Of a stretch of DNA of 64,000 nucleotides, positions 1-7,868 are shown in pieces (positions within the stretch are counted from its first letter, which is position 1; each line of letters opens with the position of its first letter). The stretch comes from Gordonia amarae NBRC 15530 (GTDB lineage: Bacteria > Actinomycetota > Actinomycetes > Mycobacteriales > Mycobacteriaceae), in assembly GCF_000241345.1 (NCBI RefSeq), contig NZ_BAED01000069.1, positions 62,001-126,000 of the forward strand, given 5' to 3'. Made by a program: the position numbers and the translations under genes. The notes under the pieces are model-generated. The model was not told where the DNA came from and ran no database searches. It saw only the letters and a program-made list of their open reading frames with translations.

Positions 1-25
1 CGGACCGACCAGCCTGACGGTCCGA

Positions 26-628
26 TCAGCCGAGGCAACCCGCGCGCCGCAGTGCGAGACGCGCCTGGGCGATCAGGTCGGGCAGATCCACGCCGTGCTC
101 GTCGGGGAGCGCGTCGACCGGCCACCACGCCAGGTCGACGGACTCGTCGCTGCGGACGATCTCCGGAAGCGCATCGTCGGGTTGGCGGGGGGTGACCGCG
201 ACGAACCGGACGTCCAGGTGCCGGGTGGGCACGCCCAGCGAGCAGGTGATGGGGTGGGTGTGCAGCCCCGCGATACCGGCGCTCAGGTCGAGTTCGGCGA
301 TCCCGGATTCCTCACGGCCCTCGCGCAGGGCGGCGTCGGCGATGCTCGCGTCGCCGGGTTCGCAGTGCCCGCCGAGCTGAATCCATTTACCCACCCGCGG
401 ATGCAGGGTCAGCAGCACCTGGCTGTAGGTGGCGTCGAGCAGGATGACCGAAGCGGTGAGGTGACCCGGCGCGGATCGGCGCAGGCAGGCGTCCGGGGTG
501 GCGTCGAGGAACGCGAGATAGGTGTGACGCAATGCGTTCTGCGCCTCGTCCGGTGCCTGCCAGAAGCGCAGCGCGGCGACGGCCGAGCGGTGCAGCGGAG
601 TGCTTTCGTGGCCTTCGGCGGTGCTCAT
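26..628 (-). CDS. NUDIX hydrolase, third gene of the fbiA-fbiB operon
   Basis: A 200-residue protein that should hydrolyse a nucleoside-diphosphate-linked substrate; the substrate cannot be told. A NUDIX box lies mid-protein (GGHCEPGD followed by REGREESGI); the first acidic position is Asp where the consensus has Glu. The ATG at 628 overlaps the fbiB stop by 4 bases (ATGA), so it is translationally coupled to the F420 genes. A longer open frame upstream runs antiparallel through fbiB codons and is unlikely to be used. The last 25 bases of the window edge (1-25) carry only short arms, cggacc and ggtccg. Confidence 0.85.
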   Translation of the reverse strand: MSTAEGHESTPLHRSAVAALRFWQAPDEAQNALRHTYLAFLDATPDACLRRSAPGHLTASVILLDATYSQVLLTLHPRVGKWIQLGGHCEPGDASIADAALREGREESGIAELDLSAGIAGLHTHPITCSLGVPTRHLDVRFVAVTPRQPDDALPEIVRSDESVDLAWWPVDALPDEHGVDLPDLIAQARLALRRAGCLG

Positions 629-1983
629 AGTTCCAGAACCAGTCCGTCCGTGTCGGCGGGCGGGCGCAGGCCCGCGCCCGCGGTGGGGTAGCCGATCGCC
701 ACCGCACCCAACGGTTCCCACCGGCCGTCGAGGTCGAGCACCTCCCGCACCGTGTCGGCGGCGAAGATGGTCGAACCGATCCAGCAACTGCCGACTCCAC
801 GTGCCGACAGCGCGACGAGCAGAGCGTTCACCGCCCCACCCGCGGCGACGGTGAACATGGTGTGCTCACACGCGTTCCGGCGGGCATCCGGGTAGGTGTG
901 CGCACCCTCGGCGACGAGGAAGGGGATCACCACTTGCGGTGCGTCGTAGAGGATCTGACCCCTGCCCAGCCGCTTGTCGATGGATTCGGTTGTCTTGGAA
1001 TCAGACTGGAGGTCGGCCCGCCAGCGTTCGGTCATGGTCGTGAGCAGCCGCGTTCGGCGCGCCGGATCACGCAGCCACACGAACCGCACCGGGTGGGTGT
1101 GATGCGGGGCGGGCGCGGTCAGGGCATCGGCGAAGGCCTCGTGCAGCAGCTCCGGCTCCACCTCGCGGGAGTCGAAGGTGCGGACGGACCGGCGGGTGCG
1201 CAGCGCCTCGATGTGGCCCTGCCGGATCGATTCCTCGGTGCCGAGGCGGAACAGATCCTCCTCGACCGGCCGGACCAGATCGCGGGCGGTGGTGCCGTCG
1301 TCGACGACGCGCAGGCCGCGGACGATCGCCGCGGGCACACCGCCGAGTTTGCCCTTGGCCAGGTCCGCCGCGGCGGCGATCTCGTCGGCGACCGCGATGT
1401 CGGTGACGATCAACGGATTCCCGTACCCGTCGACCGAGCCGTCGTAGCCGTGTGAGACCGCGATACCGGCCGCGCCGATGGCCACGTCGGTCTGTCCGGT
1501 CCGCCAGGCCCGGCCCATGGTGTCGGTGACGATGACCGCGACTGTGCGGCCGTACAATTCGGTGATGCGCCGGCGCAATCCGGCGGCGCTGGCATCGGGA
1601 TCCAGTGGTAGCAGGGCGATCTGATCTCGGGCCACATTGGATCCGTCGACACCAGCCGCCGCCTGCACCAGGCCGTTGCGGTTCTCGGTGATCCAGGTGG
1701 CGTTCTTACGCGCCAGGATGCGGACGGTTTCGTCGCTGATCAGCTTGCGGCGCAGCTGGTCTCGCTCCTCGGCTCCCGTCGGCGCCGGTACCATCCGGCC
1801 CTCTGTCTTGGAGAAGATCTTGCTGGTCACCACCAGCACGTCGCCGTCGCGCAGCCCCGGTCCGCCGGATCGTTCTGCCGCGCCGATGATCTCGCCGGCG
1901 ATGTCGGAACCGGGACCGAACTCACCGAGACCGGTGACCGGATAGATCTCGATCGGTGCACCCGAGGCGTGGTCGCTGATCAT
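625..1983 (-). CDS. fbiB: Bifunctional F420 biosynthesis protein FbiB
   Basis: Coenzyme F420:L-glutamate ligase fused to a nitroreductase-fold domain. It adds the glutamate tail to F420-0, and in mycobacteria the C-terminal flavin domain reduces dehydro-F420-0. Residues 1 to about 245 match CofE-type ligases (for example [21 protein letters not shown]). The rest is nitroreductase-like, from the RTRRSVRTF segment to the C-terminus. Its 452 residues are close to M. tuberculosis FbiB (about 448). The start overlaps the fbiA stop by 4 bases and the stop overlaps the NUDIX start, so all three genes form one unit. Confidence 0.96.
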   Translation of the reverse strand: MISDHASGAPIEIYPVTGLGEFGPGSDIAGEIIGAAERSGGPGLRDGDVLVVTSKIFSKTEGRMVPAPTGAEERDQLRRKLISDETVRILARKNATWITENRNGLVQAAAGVDGSNVARDQIALLPLDPDASAAGLRRRITELYGRTVAVIVTDTMGRAWRTGQTDVAIGAAGIAVSHGYDGSVDGYGNPLIVTDIAVADEIAAAADLAKGKLGGVPAAIVRGLRVVDDGTTARDLVRPVEEDLFRLGTEESIRQGHIEALRTRRSVRTFDSREVEPELLHEAFADALTAPAPHHTHPVRFVWLRDPARRTRLLTTMTERWRADLQSDSKTTESIDKRLGRGQILYDAPQVVIPFLVAEGAHTYPDARRNACEHTMFTVAAGGAVNALLVALSARGVGSCWIGSTIFAADTVREVLDLDGRWEPLGAVAIGYPTAGAGLRPPADTDGLVLEL

Positions 1984-3020
1984 CGGGCCTGTCCCACAGG
2001 CGGTGTGTCCACACCGACGAGGGCGCAGGCGTCGGCGACCATCTGTGCGGTGGTGGCCGGATCGGTCATCAGCAGCGGTGCGGTGCCGACGGCGATGCCC
2101 TCGACCGGGGCCCGGTCTCCCTCGGCGATCAGCCAGCCGTCGAGGATACCGTTGCCGCTACGCGGACCGTAGTGTGCCGCAATGGCTTCCGCTGATGTCT
2201 CCACGCCGATCGCGGTCAGGCATTCGTCGGCCATGCCGCGCAGTGGTTTGTTGTCGATGACCGGGGACACCCCGACGACCGGTGCCTCGGTGGTCCGCAG
2301 CGCGCCGCGGATCCCCGGCACGGCCAGGATCGATCCGATGCTCACCACCGGATTGCTCGGTGCCAGCAGGACGACGTCGGCGTCCGCTATCGCCTCGAGG
2401 ACGCCGGGAGCGGCGGTGGCCCGGTCGGCACCGATCTGTACGAAACCGTGCGCCGGCAGCTGCGCCCGGTGCCGCACCCACCATTCCTCGAAATGAATGG
2501 CGACGAATTCGTCTTCCGCCCCACCGGGTTTGGTGATCTTGACGTGGGTTTCGCAGCGGTTGTCGGTAGCCGGCAGCAACCGGACGCCGGGCTGCCAGCG
2601 CCTGCACAGCGCGGCCGTGACATCGGAGAGGCGGTAGCCCGCGTCGAGCATCTGGGTGCGGATCAGGTGCGTGGCCAGATCGCGGTCGCCGAGGCCGAAC
2701 CAGTCGGGATCGGCGCCGTAGGCGGCCAATTCCTCTTTGGCATGCCAGGTTTCGTCCGAACGGCCCCAGCCGCGGTCGGTGTCGATACCGCCGCCGAGGG
2801 TGTACATGCAGGTGTCGAGGTCGGGGCAGATCCGCACGCCGTGCATCCGGACGTCGTCGCCCACATTGACGACGGCGGTGATCTCATGGTCACCCCGTCC
2901 GTCCACGCGATCGCCCGATTCATTCAGCGGCGGAGGGAACGGGGTCGGGCCGAGGAGCTCGCGGACACCGAGGAGGAATCTGGCGCCGCCGACACCACCG
3001 GCGAGCACGGTCACTTTCAC
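1980..3020 (-). CDS. fbiA: Phosphoenolpyruvate/2-phospho-L-lactate transferase FbiA (CofD family)
   Basis: Transfers the phospho-lactate or phosphoenolpyruvate moiety onto the deazaflavin Fo to make F420-0 or its dehydro form. The 346-residue protein opens with the family N-terminus [18 protein letters not shown] and has [18 protein letters not shown] near residue 230. The GTG at 3020 is preferred: it matches the family start and sits 7 bases after a TAGACT hexamer, as for a leaderless mRNA. The open frame extends about 60 codons further upstream, but that part is unlike the family. Next to whiB2, as in mycobacteria. Confidence 0.95.
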   Translation of the reverse strand: MKVTVLAGGVGGARFLLGVRELLGPTPFPPPLNESGDRVDGRGDHEITAVVNVGDDVRMHGVRICPDLDTCMYTLGGGIDTDRGWGRSDETWHAKEELAAYGADPDWFGLGDRDLATHLIRTQMLDAGYRLSDVTAALCRRWQPGVRLLPATDNRCETHVKITKPGGAEDEFVAIHFEEWWVRHRAQLPAHGFVQIGADRATAAPGVLEAIADADVVLLAPSNPVVSIGSILAVPGIRGALRTTEAPVVGVSPVIDNKPLRGMADECLTAIGVETSAEAIAAHYGPRSGNGILDGWLIAEGDRAPVEGIAVGTAPLLMTDPATTAQMVADACALVGVDTPPVGQAR

Positions 3021-3033
3021 CGCAACGAGTCTA
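3021..3033 (-). promoter_or_regulatory. -10 element for leaderless fbiA transcript
   Basis: Reading leftward, TAGACT (3033-3028) is followed by 7 bases and then the GTG of fbiA. This TANNNT-N6-8-start arrangement recurs across the window and predicts transcription starting at the start codon. No clear -35 hexamer is visible. One arm of an inverted repeat (3033-3106) touches this hexamer. Confidence 0.55.
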
Positions 3034-3106
3034 GGGCATGTCTCCCATATCCCTTTGCGCGGTCTCGACGGCCGACACCGCACAGTGGATATGGGAGACA
3101 CGCCCT
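3033..3106. repeat. 20-bp inverted repeat upstream of fbiA
   Basis: Left arm agggcatgtctcccatatcc (3033-3052) and right arm 3087-3106 pair with one mismatch in 20. The 34-base interval also contains partly complementary gcggt and accgc, so a long imperfect cruciform or hairpin is possible. It lies immediately behind the fbiA -10 hexamer and may be an operator, a decayed mobile palindrome or a transcription barrier toward whiB2. Confidence 0.6.
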
Positions 3107-3690
3107 GGCCGCCGTCGGTCGTCCGCCCGGTGCCGCCCCATGCGTACCGTGCCGGCCCGTGTGCGGGCGATCTCGTCGTTCGGGTGGTCCCATCGGATGA
3201 CAAGCGCGGGCAGTATTTCCGTACACCCGACGGAAGAGGTCACGCGTGTGTAGTGTCGAAGTCCTTGGTGAGTCGGCATCTTTGCACGATGCGGTCGCTG
3301 TTGCGCCACGCGCGGGCGGTGATCGCGGAACCGCGGGGATGGGGAACGGATCGATATCGATGGATCTTCGATTCTGACTTGACCGGACCGCTGAGGGCCG
3401 TGTGTAATCACAACAGTGTCATTTGTGATTTGAGATCGAGAATCTTGGTCGAGAGTCCTTGGATGCCACAAGGTTCGATCGGATGTTCGATTTCTGCCGA
3501 CGTGAAGTACTTATTCGGGGTGAGTGATGACACGAAGGATAGTTCAGATGAGCCCGGCTGGTGGCCGGGCGTGGTCGCCGACGGTGTCGGGTGACCGGTT
3601 CGGCGATGGTTGTCGCCGTTCTGAGGGTTTGAGTATTGACAGTAATCGGCGAGTCGCCGGCAACAACTTTCACGAGGGAGGAGCTCCGAG
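3107..3690. promoter_or_regulatory. Long upstream region of whiB2
   Basis: About 580 bases with no convincing gene, presumably the whiB2 promoter and leader. It holds an inverted repeat aatcacaa (3406-3413) / ttgtgatt (3423-3430), arms cggcga/tcgccg at 3601-3618, a TTGACA hexamer at 3636-3641, and a 13-base palindrome cggcgagtcgccg at 3647-3659. No -10 hexamer at a good distance from TTGACA could be identified. A strong ribosome site, gagggaggag, ends about 8 bases before the whiB2 ATG. Short open frames here lack ribosome sites and family resemblance. Confidence 0.4.
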
Positions 3691-4074
3691 ATGACTTCTG
3701 ACCACTCGATCGAGAATCCGCGTGAAGACCTTGAAGCCCGGGAGCTGGGTAGCACGCAGGCTAACGGTAATGAAACGGATGGTGGACGCGGCGAGGCAGG
3801 TGTGCGTCATTTGTCGTTGGTGGCCAACGACTTTGACAGCCTGTTCGATGAGGTCGAACACCAGTGGCAGGACCGCGCACTGTGTGCGCAGACCGACCCC
3901 GAGGCGTTCTTTCCCGAAAAGGGAGGATCGACTCGTGAGGCCAAGCGGATCTGCCACGGGTGCGAAGTGCAGGCAGAGTGCCTTGAGTACGCATTGGGCA
4001 ACGACGAACGGTTCGGTATTTGGGGTGGTTTGTCCGAAAGGGAGCGCCGCCGCATCAAACGCGGTATCGTCTGA
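3691..4074 (+). CDS. whiB2: WhiB-family iron-sulfur transcription factor WhiB2
   Basis: Small [4Fe-4S] cluster protein that controls division and septation genes in actinobacteria (WhiB in Streptomyces, WhmD in M. smegmatis). The 127 residues show the four cluster cysteines (ALC, ICHGC, AEC), the G-W motif GIWGGLSERERRR and a basic C-terminal tail. The segment RALCAQTDPEAFFPEKGG is the WhiB2 signature as I recall it. Residues 1 to about 60 are variable. Divergent from fbiA as in M. tuberculosis (Rv3260c/Rv3261). A hairpin terminator follows at 4090. Confidence 0.96.
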   Translation: MTSDHSIENPREDLEARELGSTQANGNETDGGRGEAGVRHLSLVANDFDSLFDEVEHQWQDRALCAQTDPEAFFPEKGGSTREAKRICHGCEVQAECLEYALGNDERFGIWGGLSERERRRIKRGIV

Positions 4075-4089
4075 TCGTTTCCCAACACG

Positions 4090-4134
4090 CTGCCGCCGGA
4101 GCGACCACATCGCTCCGGCGGCAGTCTGTTTTGT
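4090..4134 (+). terminator. Intrinsic terminator after whiB2
   Basis: Perfect 15-bp arms, ctgccgccggagcga (4090-4104) and its complement (4110-4124), with a 5-base loop, followed by tctgtttt. This is one of the few hairpins in the window with a T-rich tail. It starts 16 bases after the whiB2 stop. Confidence 0.85.
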
Positions 4135-4188
4135 GCCCAGGCTGTCTGTTTATACCGAGGCTGTTGGTCGGGACGACCGAGCCGGTGA

Positions 4189-4698
4189 CTATCCGGGTCC
4201 GTTGTCGATGGTGTCCTCGTCTACGCCGAGGTGCGTGGCCACCTGTTGGACGAGGACCTCGTGGATGAGTTCGAGCAGGTCGGCGCCGCGTTTGGCGCGC
4301 ATCTCCAGCGGTCGCCGGAAGAGGATGATCTGGGCGCGCGTGGGCCGGCCGTGGACGTCGATCCCCGCCGGGATGAGCCTGGCCAGCGGCACGGCGCCGT
4401 CGGCGGTGACCTCCTCGGGCCACTGCACCGAGTCCGGGTCCGTCGGTAGCATCCGGGGGATCTCGTCGACCGCGATGTCGAGGTCGGCGATGCGGTCGTG
4501 CCAGCGCTGATCGATGTCGGCGAAGGCCTCCAGCGCGTTGCGGTCGAAGTCGTCGGACCGGCTGGTGTGTGCGGGGACGGACTGCGGGAGCAGGGGTGCG
4601 CGGAGGCCGCGGCCGCGCCTGTCCCGCGCCGCGCGGGAGATTCCCCGCCGGGTGAGGTCGCCGGCCGGCTGGTTCCGGCGCCGCGGATCGGTGCGCAT
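4189..4698 (-). CDS. Metallopeptidase-family protein (PF06262 type, Rv3259-like)
   Basis: A 169-residue protein of a conserved zincin-like family. Residues 1-45 are basic and probably disordered; the globular part starts near SDDFDRNALEAFADID. Near the C-terminus is LIHEVLVQQVATHLGVDEDTID, the family's active-site helix. Family members usually read HExxHxxG; here the spacing after HEV is longer, so catalytic metal binding is doubtful. The gene converges on whiB2 and diverges from the DUF3499 gene, the same order as Rv3260c-Rv3259-Rv3258c. The ATG at 4698 lies 6 bases after TACACT. Confidence 0.75.
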   Translation of the reverse strand: MRTDPRRRNQPAGDLTRRGISRAARDRRGRGLRAPLLPQSVPAHTSRSDDFDRNALEAFADIDQRWHDRIADLDIAVDEIPRMLPTDPDSVQWPEEVTADGAVPLARLIPAGIDVHGRPTRAQIILFRRPLEMRAKRGADLLELIHEVLVQQVATHLGVDEDTIDNGPG

Positions 4699-4710
4699 GG
4701 CGTGAGTGTA
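4699..4710 (-). promoter_or_regulatory. -10 element, leaderless metallopeptidase gene
   Basis: On the reverse strand TACACT (4710-4705) is followed by 6 bases and the ATG at 4698, consistent with a leaderless transcript. Confidence 0.5.
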
Positions 4711-4790
4711 GTGCCGACCGGCCGCCGGGTTGGGATCGGTGCGTCGGGAGAGGCCGATGCCGCCGCCTTGGGCGACATCGGATCGTGATC

Positions 4791-4866
4791 AACCGATCGG
4801 TTCAACGGTTCGCGTTGGCGCGTGTCAGAGGTATCGGTAAGCGCCCCGGCACGATAATCTCGTGGG
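4791..4866 (+). promoter_or_regulatory. Promoter region of the DUF3499 gene, probably leaderless
   Basis: GATAAT at 4853-4858 (5 of 6 to the consensus) is followed by 8 bases and the GTG at 4867. Upstream lies a perfect 12-base palindrome, aaccgatcggtt, at 4791-4802, in the divergent interval shared with the metallopeptidase gene. Confidence 0.45.
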
Positions 4867-5340
4867 GTGAAACTTCCCCGACAGTGCTGCAGGCCCGGTT
4901 GCTCGCGGCCTGCCGTGGCGACATTGACGTTCGTGTACGCCGAGTCGACCGCGGTGGTGGGGCCGTTGGCGACCACGGACGAACCACACTCTTGGGACCT
5001 GTGCGAAGACCACGCACTGCGGATCACCGTGCCCCGTGGGTGGGAGATGCTGCGCAGTGAGCGGGGCTTTTCGGCGCCCGTCGCCGAGGATTACGAGCTG
5101 ACGGCGCTGGCCGAGGCGGTACGGGAAGTGGGCGGCAGGTCGGGTCTCGCCGGGTTCGACGGCCTCGACGAGGCCCGGCTGGGCAGGCATCGGCGGGCCG
5201 GATTCTCGCCGCGGCTGCCGGGAGAGAGTGCCTATGAGCGCCCGGCACGAGGTGACGCCGTCGCCCAGCCCATGCCGCCGGTCAAGCCGCGGCCAGGCCG
5301 TCGCGGGCATCTTCGCGTGTTGCCCGATCCTGTCGACTGA
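4867..5340 (+). CDS. DUF3499 family protein (Rv3258c-like)
   Basis: A 157-residue protein of unknown function conserved in actinobacteria next to whiB2 and the mannose genes. The N-terminus has a likely zinc site: CCRPGCSRPA, then LCEDHA about 40 residues later. The region after about residue 95 is low-complexity and Arg/Pro rich. GTG start, probably leaderless. In M. tuberculosis the next gene is a phosphomannomutase; here the next gene is the TobH-like SIS protein. Confidence 0.8.
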   Translation: MKLPRQCCRPGCSRPAVATLTFVYAESTAVVGPLATTDEPHSWDLCEDHALRITVPRGWEMLRSERGFSAPVAEDYELTALAEAVREVGGRSGLAGFDGLDEARLGRHRRAGFSPRLPGESAYERPARGDAVAQPMPPVKPRPGRRGHLRVLPDPVD

Positions 5341-5437
5341 ACCGCCGTCGCGCCCATGCTGCCGCCGGATTCCCGAGGCCGCCGCGAAGGGGGCAGGGAT
5401 CACCGGATCGGGTACGGGATTTTTCGCCGCGGGCCAC

Positions 5438-5450
5438 TAGGGTGTTAGTC
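5438..5450 (+). promoter_or_regulatory. -10 element, leaderless TobH-like gene
   Basis: TAGGGT (5438-5443) is followed by 7 bases and the ATG at 5451. This favours that ATG over the in-frame GTG at 5442, which overlaps the hexamer. Confidence 0.5.
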
Positions 5451-6563
5451 ATGCGCACCGGTATGCCGGATCTGGATGATGTCGAGGAGCTGGTGGCTCG
5501 TGACGTCGATGGACTATTGCAGTCGGTGGCGAGGGCGGGTGCGCAGGTGCGCGCGGTGGCCGAGGCGGTTCGCGAGGGCGTCCTGAGCCCACTGTCCGAA
5601 CTCCGACCGCGCAGCGTCGTGATCGTGTCGGGTTCCCACCGCGCCGCGGCGGCCGCCGCGGATCTCGCGGTGGCGGTACTCGCCGCATATACCGATGTTC
5701 CGCTCGTATGCGTGCCCGCTCTGCCCGGATGGGTCGGGCCACTGGATGTGGTGGTGATCCTCGGCGACGACGCGGGTGACATGATGCTCGCCGATGCGGC
5801 GGCCCGTGCGGCGCGGCGCCGCGCGGAGGTCGTGGTCGGGGCACCGCTGGAGGGACCGCTGCGTGATGCGCTGGGCGGAACGGGCATCGACCTGTCGCCC
5901 CGGATTCAGGTCGACCGGCGCTTCGGGTTCGGCGGGTTCGTCGCCGTCGTCGTGGCGGTGGTCACCGGGTTGTCCTCGGTTCGTTTCACCGGGGTCGCAC
6001 CCGGTCTCGACGGTATCGCCGACGCGCTCGATGCCGAGGCGGCCGCCAATCACGTATCTCGGGAGTCGTTTCACAACCAGGCCAAACTGCTGGCCTCGCG
6101 GATGGTGGACGCCTCGGTCGTGGTGTGTGGCGACACCCCGGCAGCTGTCGTGACCGCAGGGCAGGCTGCCGCAGCGGTGCTGGCGGTCGCCGGCGTCGTG
6201 TGCGCCGCCACCGATGTCGCCGGCGCCGCGACCCTGGTGCGCGATCGCGCCGGCTCTGATGCGGGCGCACCCGCGGACTCACTGTTTCACGACCCGTTCA
6301 TCGACGGGCCGGCTCCGGCGGCCGTGACCGTCCTCGTGCTGGGCGTGCCGCGTCGCGAATGGCAGGTGCGGCGCTGGGCGGGGGCATTGGGCGAGGCGAT
6401 GATAGTGATCGGATCCGTTGGCGGAGAAGCGGATCAGCCCATCATGCCGGGTTCGGCGACGGACTCCGGCGGCGACCGGCCCGCCGATCTGGAGGCGCTG
6501 CTGCTGACGTTGCTGCGCGTAGATATGGCCGCGGTGTATCTGCGGTTGATCAGGGGAAGCTGA
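5451..6563 (+). CDS. SIS-domain TobH-like protein (Rv3256c-like)
   Basis: About 370 residues resembling the TobH/bifunctional glucose-mannose-6-phosphate isomerase group, with a sugar-isomerase fold. Recognisable stretches are SVVIVSGSHRAAAAAADLA (a SIS phosphate-sugar loop) and VVILGDDAGD. The actual reaction in this branch is unproven. The stop is directly followed by the manA ATG, indicating co-transcription and a role in mannose or glucose phosphate metabolism. Confidence 0.75.
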   Translation: MRTGMPDLDDVEELVARDVDGLLQSVARAGAQVRAVAEAVREGVLSPLSELRPRSVVIVSGSHRAAAAAADLAVAVLAAYTDVPLVCVPALPGWVGPLDVVVILGDDAGDMMLADAAARAARRRAEVVVGAPLEGPLRDALGGTGIDLSPRIQVDRRFGFGGFVAVVVAVVTGLSSVRFTGVAPGLDGIADALDAEAAANHVSRESFHNQAKLLASRMVDASVVVCGDTPAAVVTAGQAAAAVLAVAGVVCAATDVAGAATLVRDRAGSDAGAPADSLFHDPFIDGPAPAAVTVLVLGVPRREWQVRRWAGALGEAMIVIGSVGGEADQPIMPGSATDSGGDRPADLEALLLTLLRVDMAAVYLRLIRGS

Positions 6564-7868
6564 ATGGAACGACTCGAAGGGGTGGTCCGTCCCTACGCGT
6601 GGGGGTCGCGGACTGCCATCGCATCGCTGCGCGGGCAGCAGGTCCCGTCGGCACATCCGGAGGCCGAGCTGTGGTTCGGTGCCCACCCGGCGGCTCCGGC
6701 GCGATGCGTGCGATCGGTGGAGGGCGCCGGCGACCCGGACTCCGCCGATACCGACCTGCTGACGGTGATCCAGGCCGACCCGGCTCATGAGCTCGGTGCC
6801 GCGTCGGTCGGCGTGTTCGGCGAGCGGTTGCCGTTCCTGCTGAAGGTCCTCGCCGCCGAAGAACCGCTGTCGCTGCAGGCGCACCCGAGCCTTGCCCAGG
6901 CGAGTGAGGGTTTCGCCCGCGAGAACGCCCTTGGACTCGCGCTCGACGCGCCTGAGCGCAACTACCGCGATCCGTGGCACAAGCCCGAACTCGTGGTGGC
7001 GCTGACCGAGTTCGACGCGCTCGCCGGTTTCCGGATGCCTGACCGGACCCTCGAACTGCTCCGCGAGTTGCAGGTACCTGCGCTCGATCCCTATCTGGGA
7101 CTGCTCGCCGGTCAGGCCGACTGCGACGGGCTGCGGGCGGTGTTCACCACCTGGCTGACCCTGCCCGAGAAGGCGATCATGGCGCTGGTGCCGGCTGTCC
7201 TCGAGGGTGCCGTCGCGGTACTCGGGTCGGGTGCAACGGAATTCGGTGACGAACTGCGGACCCTTCTCGAGCTCGGCGAGATGTATCCGGGGGACCCGGG
7301 AGTGCTGGCGTCGTTGTTGCTGAATCGTGTGCGGCTGAGCCCCGGTGAGGGCATGTACCTGCCCGCGGGCAACCTGCACGCCTATCTGCACGGCACGGCC
7401 ATCGAGATCATGGCCAACTCCGACAATGTGCTGCGGGGCGGCCTGACCCCCAAACACATCGACGTGCCCGAGCTGCTGCGCGTGCTCGACTTCACCCCGA
7501 TACCGGTGGCCGACCTGCATCCGACGGTGCGCACCCTGGGTGCCGAACGCATCTACCTCACCCCGGCGGCGGAGTTCCGGCTCTCTCAGGTGGAGCTCGA
7601 CGGCACGGGACTACATCTGTCGCAATCGATTTCGTTCGATATGCCCGGACCGCAGATGCTCGCCGTGCTCGGCGGGGCCATCGAGGTACGCACGGCCACG
7701 GGGGAGTCGGTGACTGTTCGGTCGGGGACGGCGCTGTGGTTCGCCGACGGTGACCCGGACGTCGTCGTGCGTGCCGCGTCGTCGCGGGCGACGTTCTGCC
7801 GGGTGCTGGTGCCGGTCAGCGCGCAGGCGGGGACGGTACCGGAACGCGCGGAGGCGGCGACGGGGTAG
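6564..7868 (+). CDS. manA: Mannose-6-phosphate isomerase, class I
   Basis: Interconverts fructose-6-phosphate and mannose-6-phosphate, feeding GDP-mannose for lipoarabinomannan-type glycans. The 434 residues carry PYAWGSRTAIA at the start, the zinc-site helix SLQAHPS near residue 110, and YLPAGNLHAYLHG around residue 265. It begins immediately after the TobH-like stop, with aggggaag as ribosome site. Its 3' end overlaps the convergent eccE gene by 53 bases. Confidence 0.95.
   Translation: MERLEGVVRPYAWGSRTAIASLRGQQVPSAHPEAELWFGAHPAAPARCVRSVEGAGDPDSADTDLLTVIQADPAHELGAASVGVFGERLPFLLKVLAAEEPLSLQAHPSLAQASEGFARENALGLALDAPERNYRDPWHKPELVVALTEFDALAGFRMPDRTLELLRELQVPALDPYLGLLAGQADCDGLRAVFTTWLTLPEKAIMALVPAVLEGAVAVLGSGATEFGDELRTLLELGEMYPGDPGVLASLLLNRVRLSPGEGMYLPAGNLHAYLHGTAIEIMANSDNVLRGGLTPKHIDVPELLRVLDFTPIPVADLHPTVRTLGAERIYLTPAAEFRLSQVELDGTGLHLSQSISFDMPGPQMLAVLGGAIEVRTATGESVTVRSGTALWFADGDPDVVVRAASSRATFCRVLVPVSAQAGTVPERAEAATG

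Noticed and set aside
3406-3430. aatcacaa/ttgtgatt considered as a Crp/GlxR site upstream of whiB2
   Set aside because: The half sites are in the opposite orientation to TGTGA-N6-TCACA and the spacing does not fit; kept only as an inverted repeat.
3017-3690. Several short frames in the fbiA-whiB2 interval
   Set aside because: They overlap one another on both strands, lack ribosome sites and show no motif; the region reads as regulatory.
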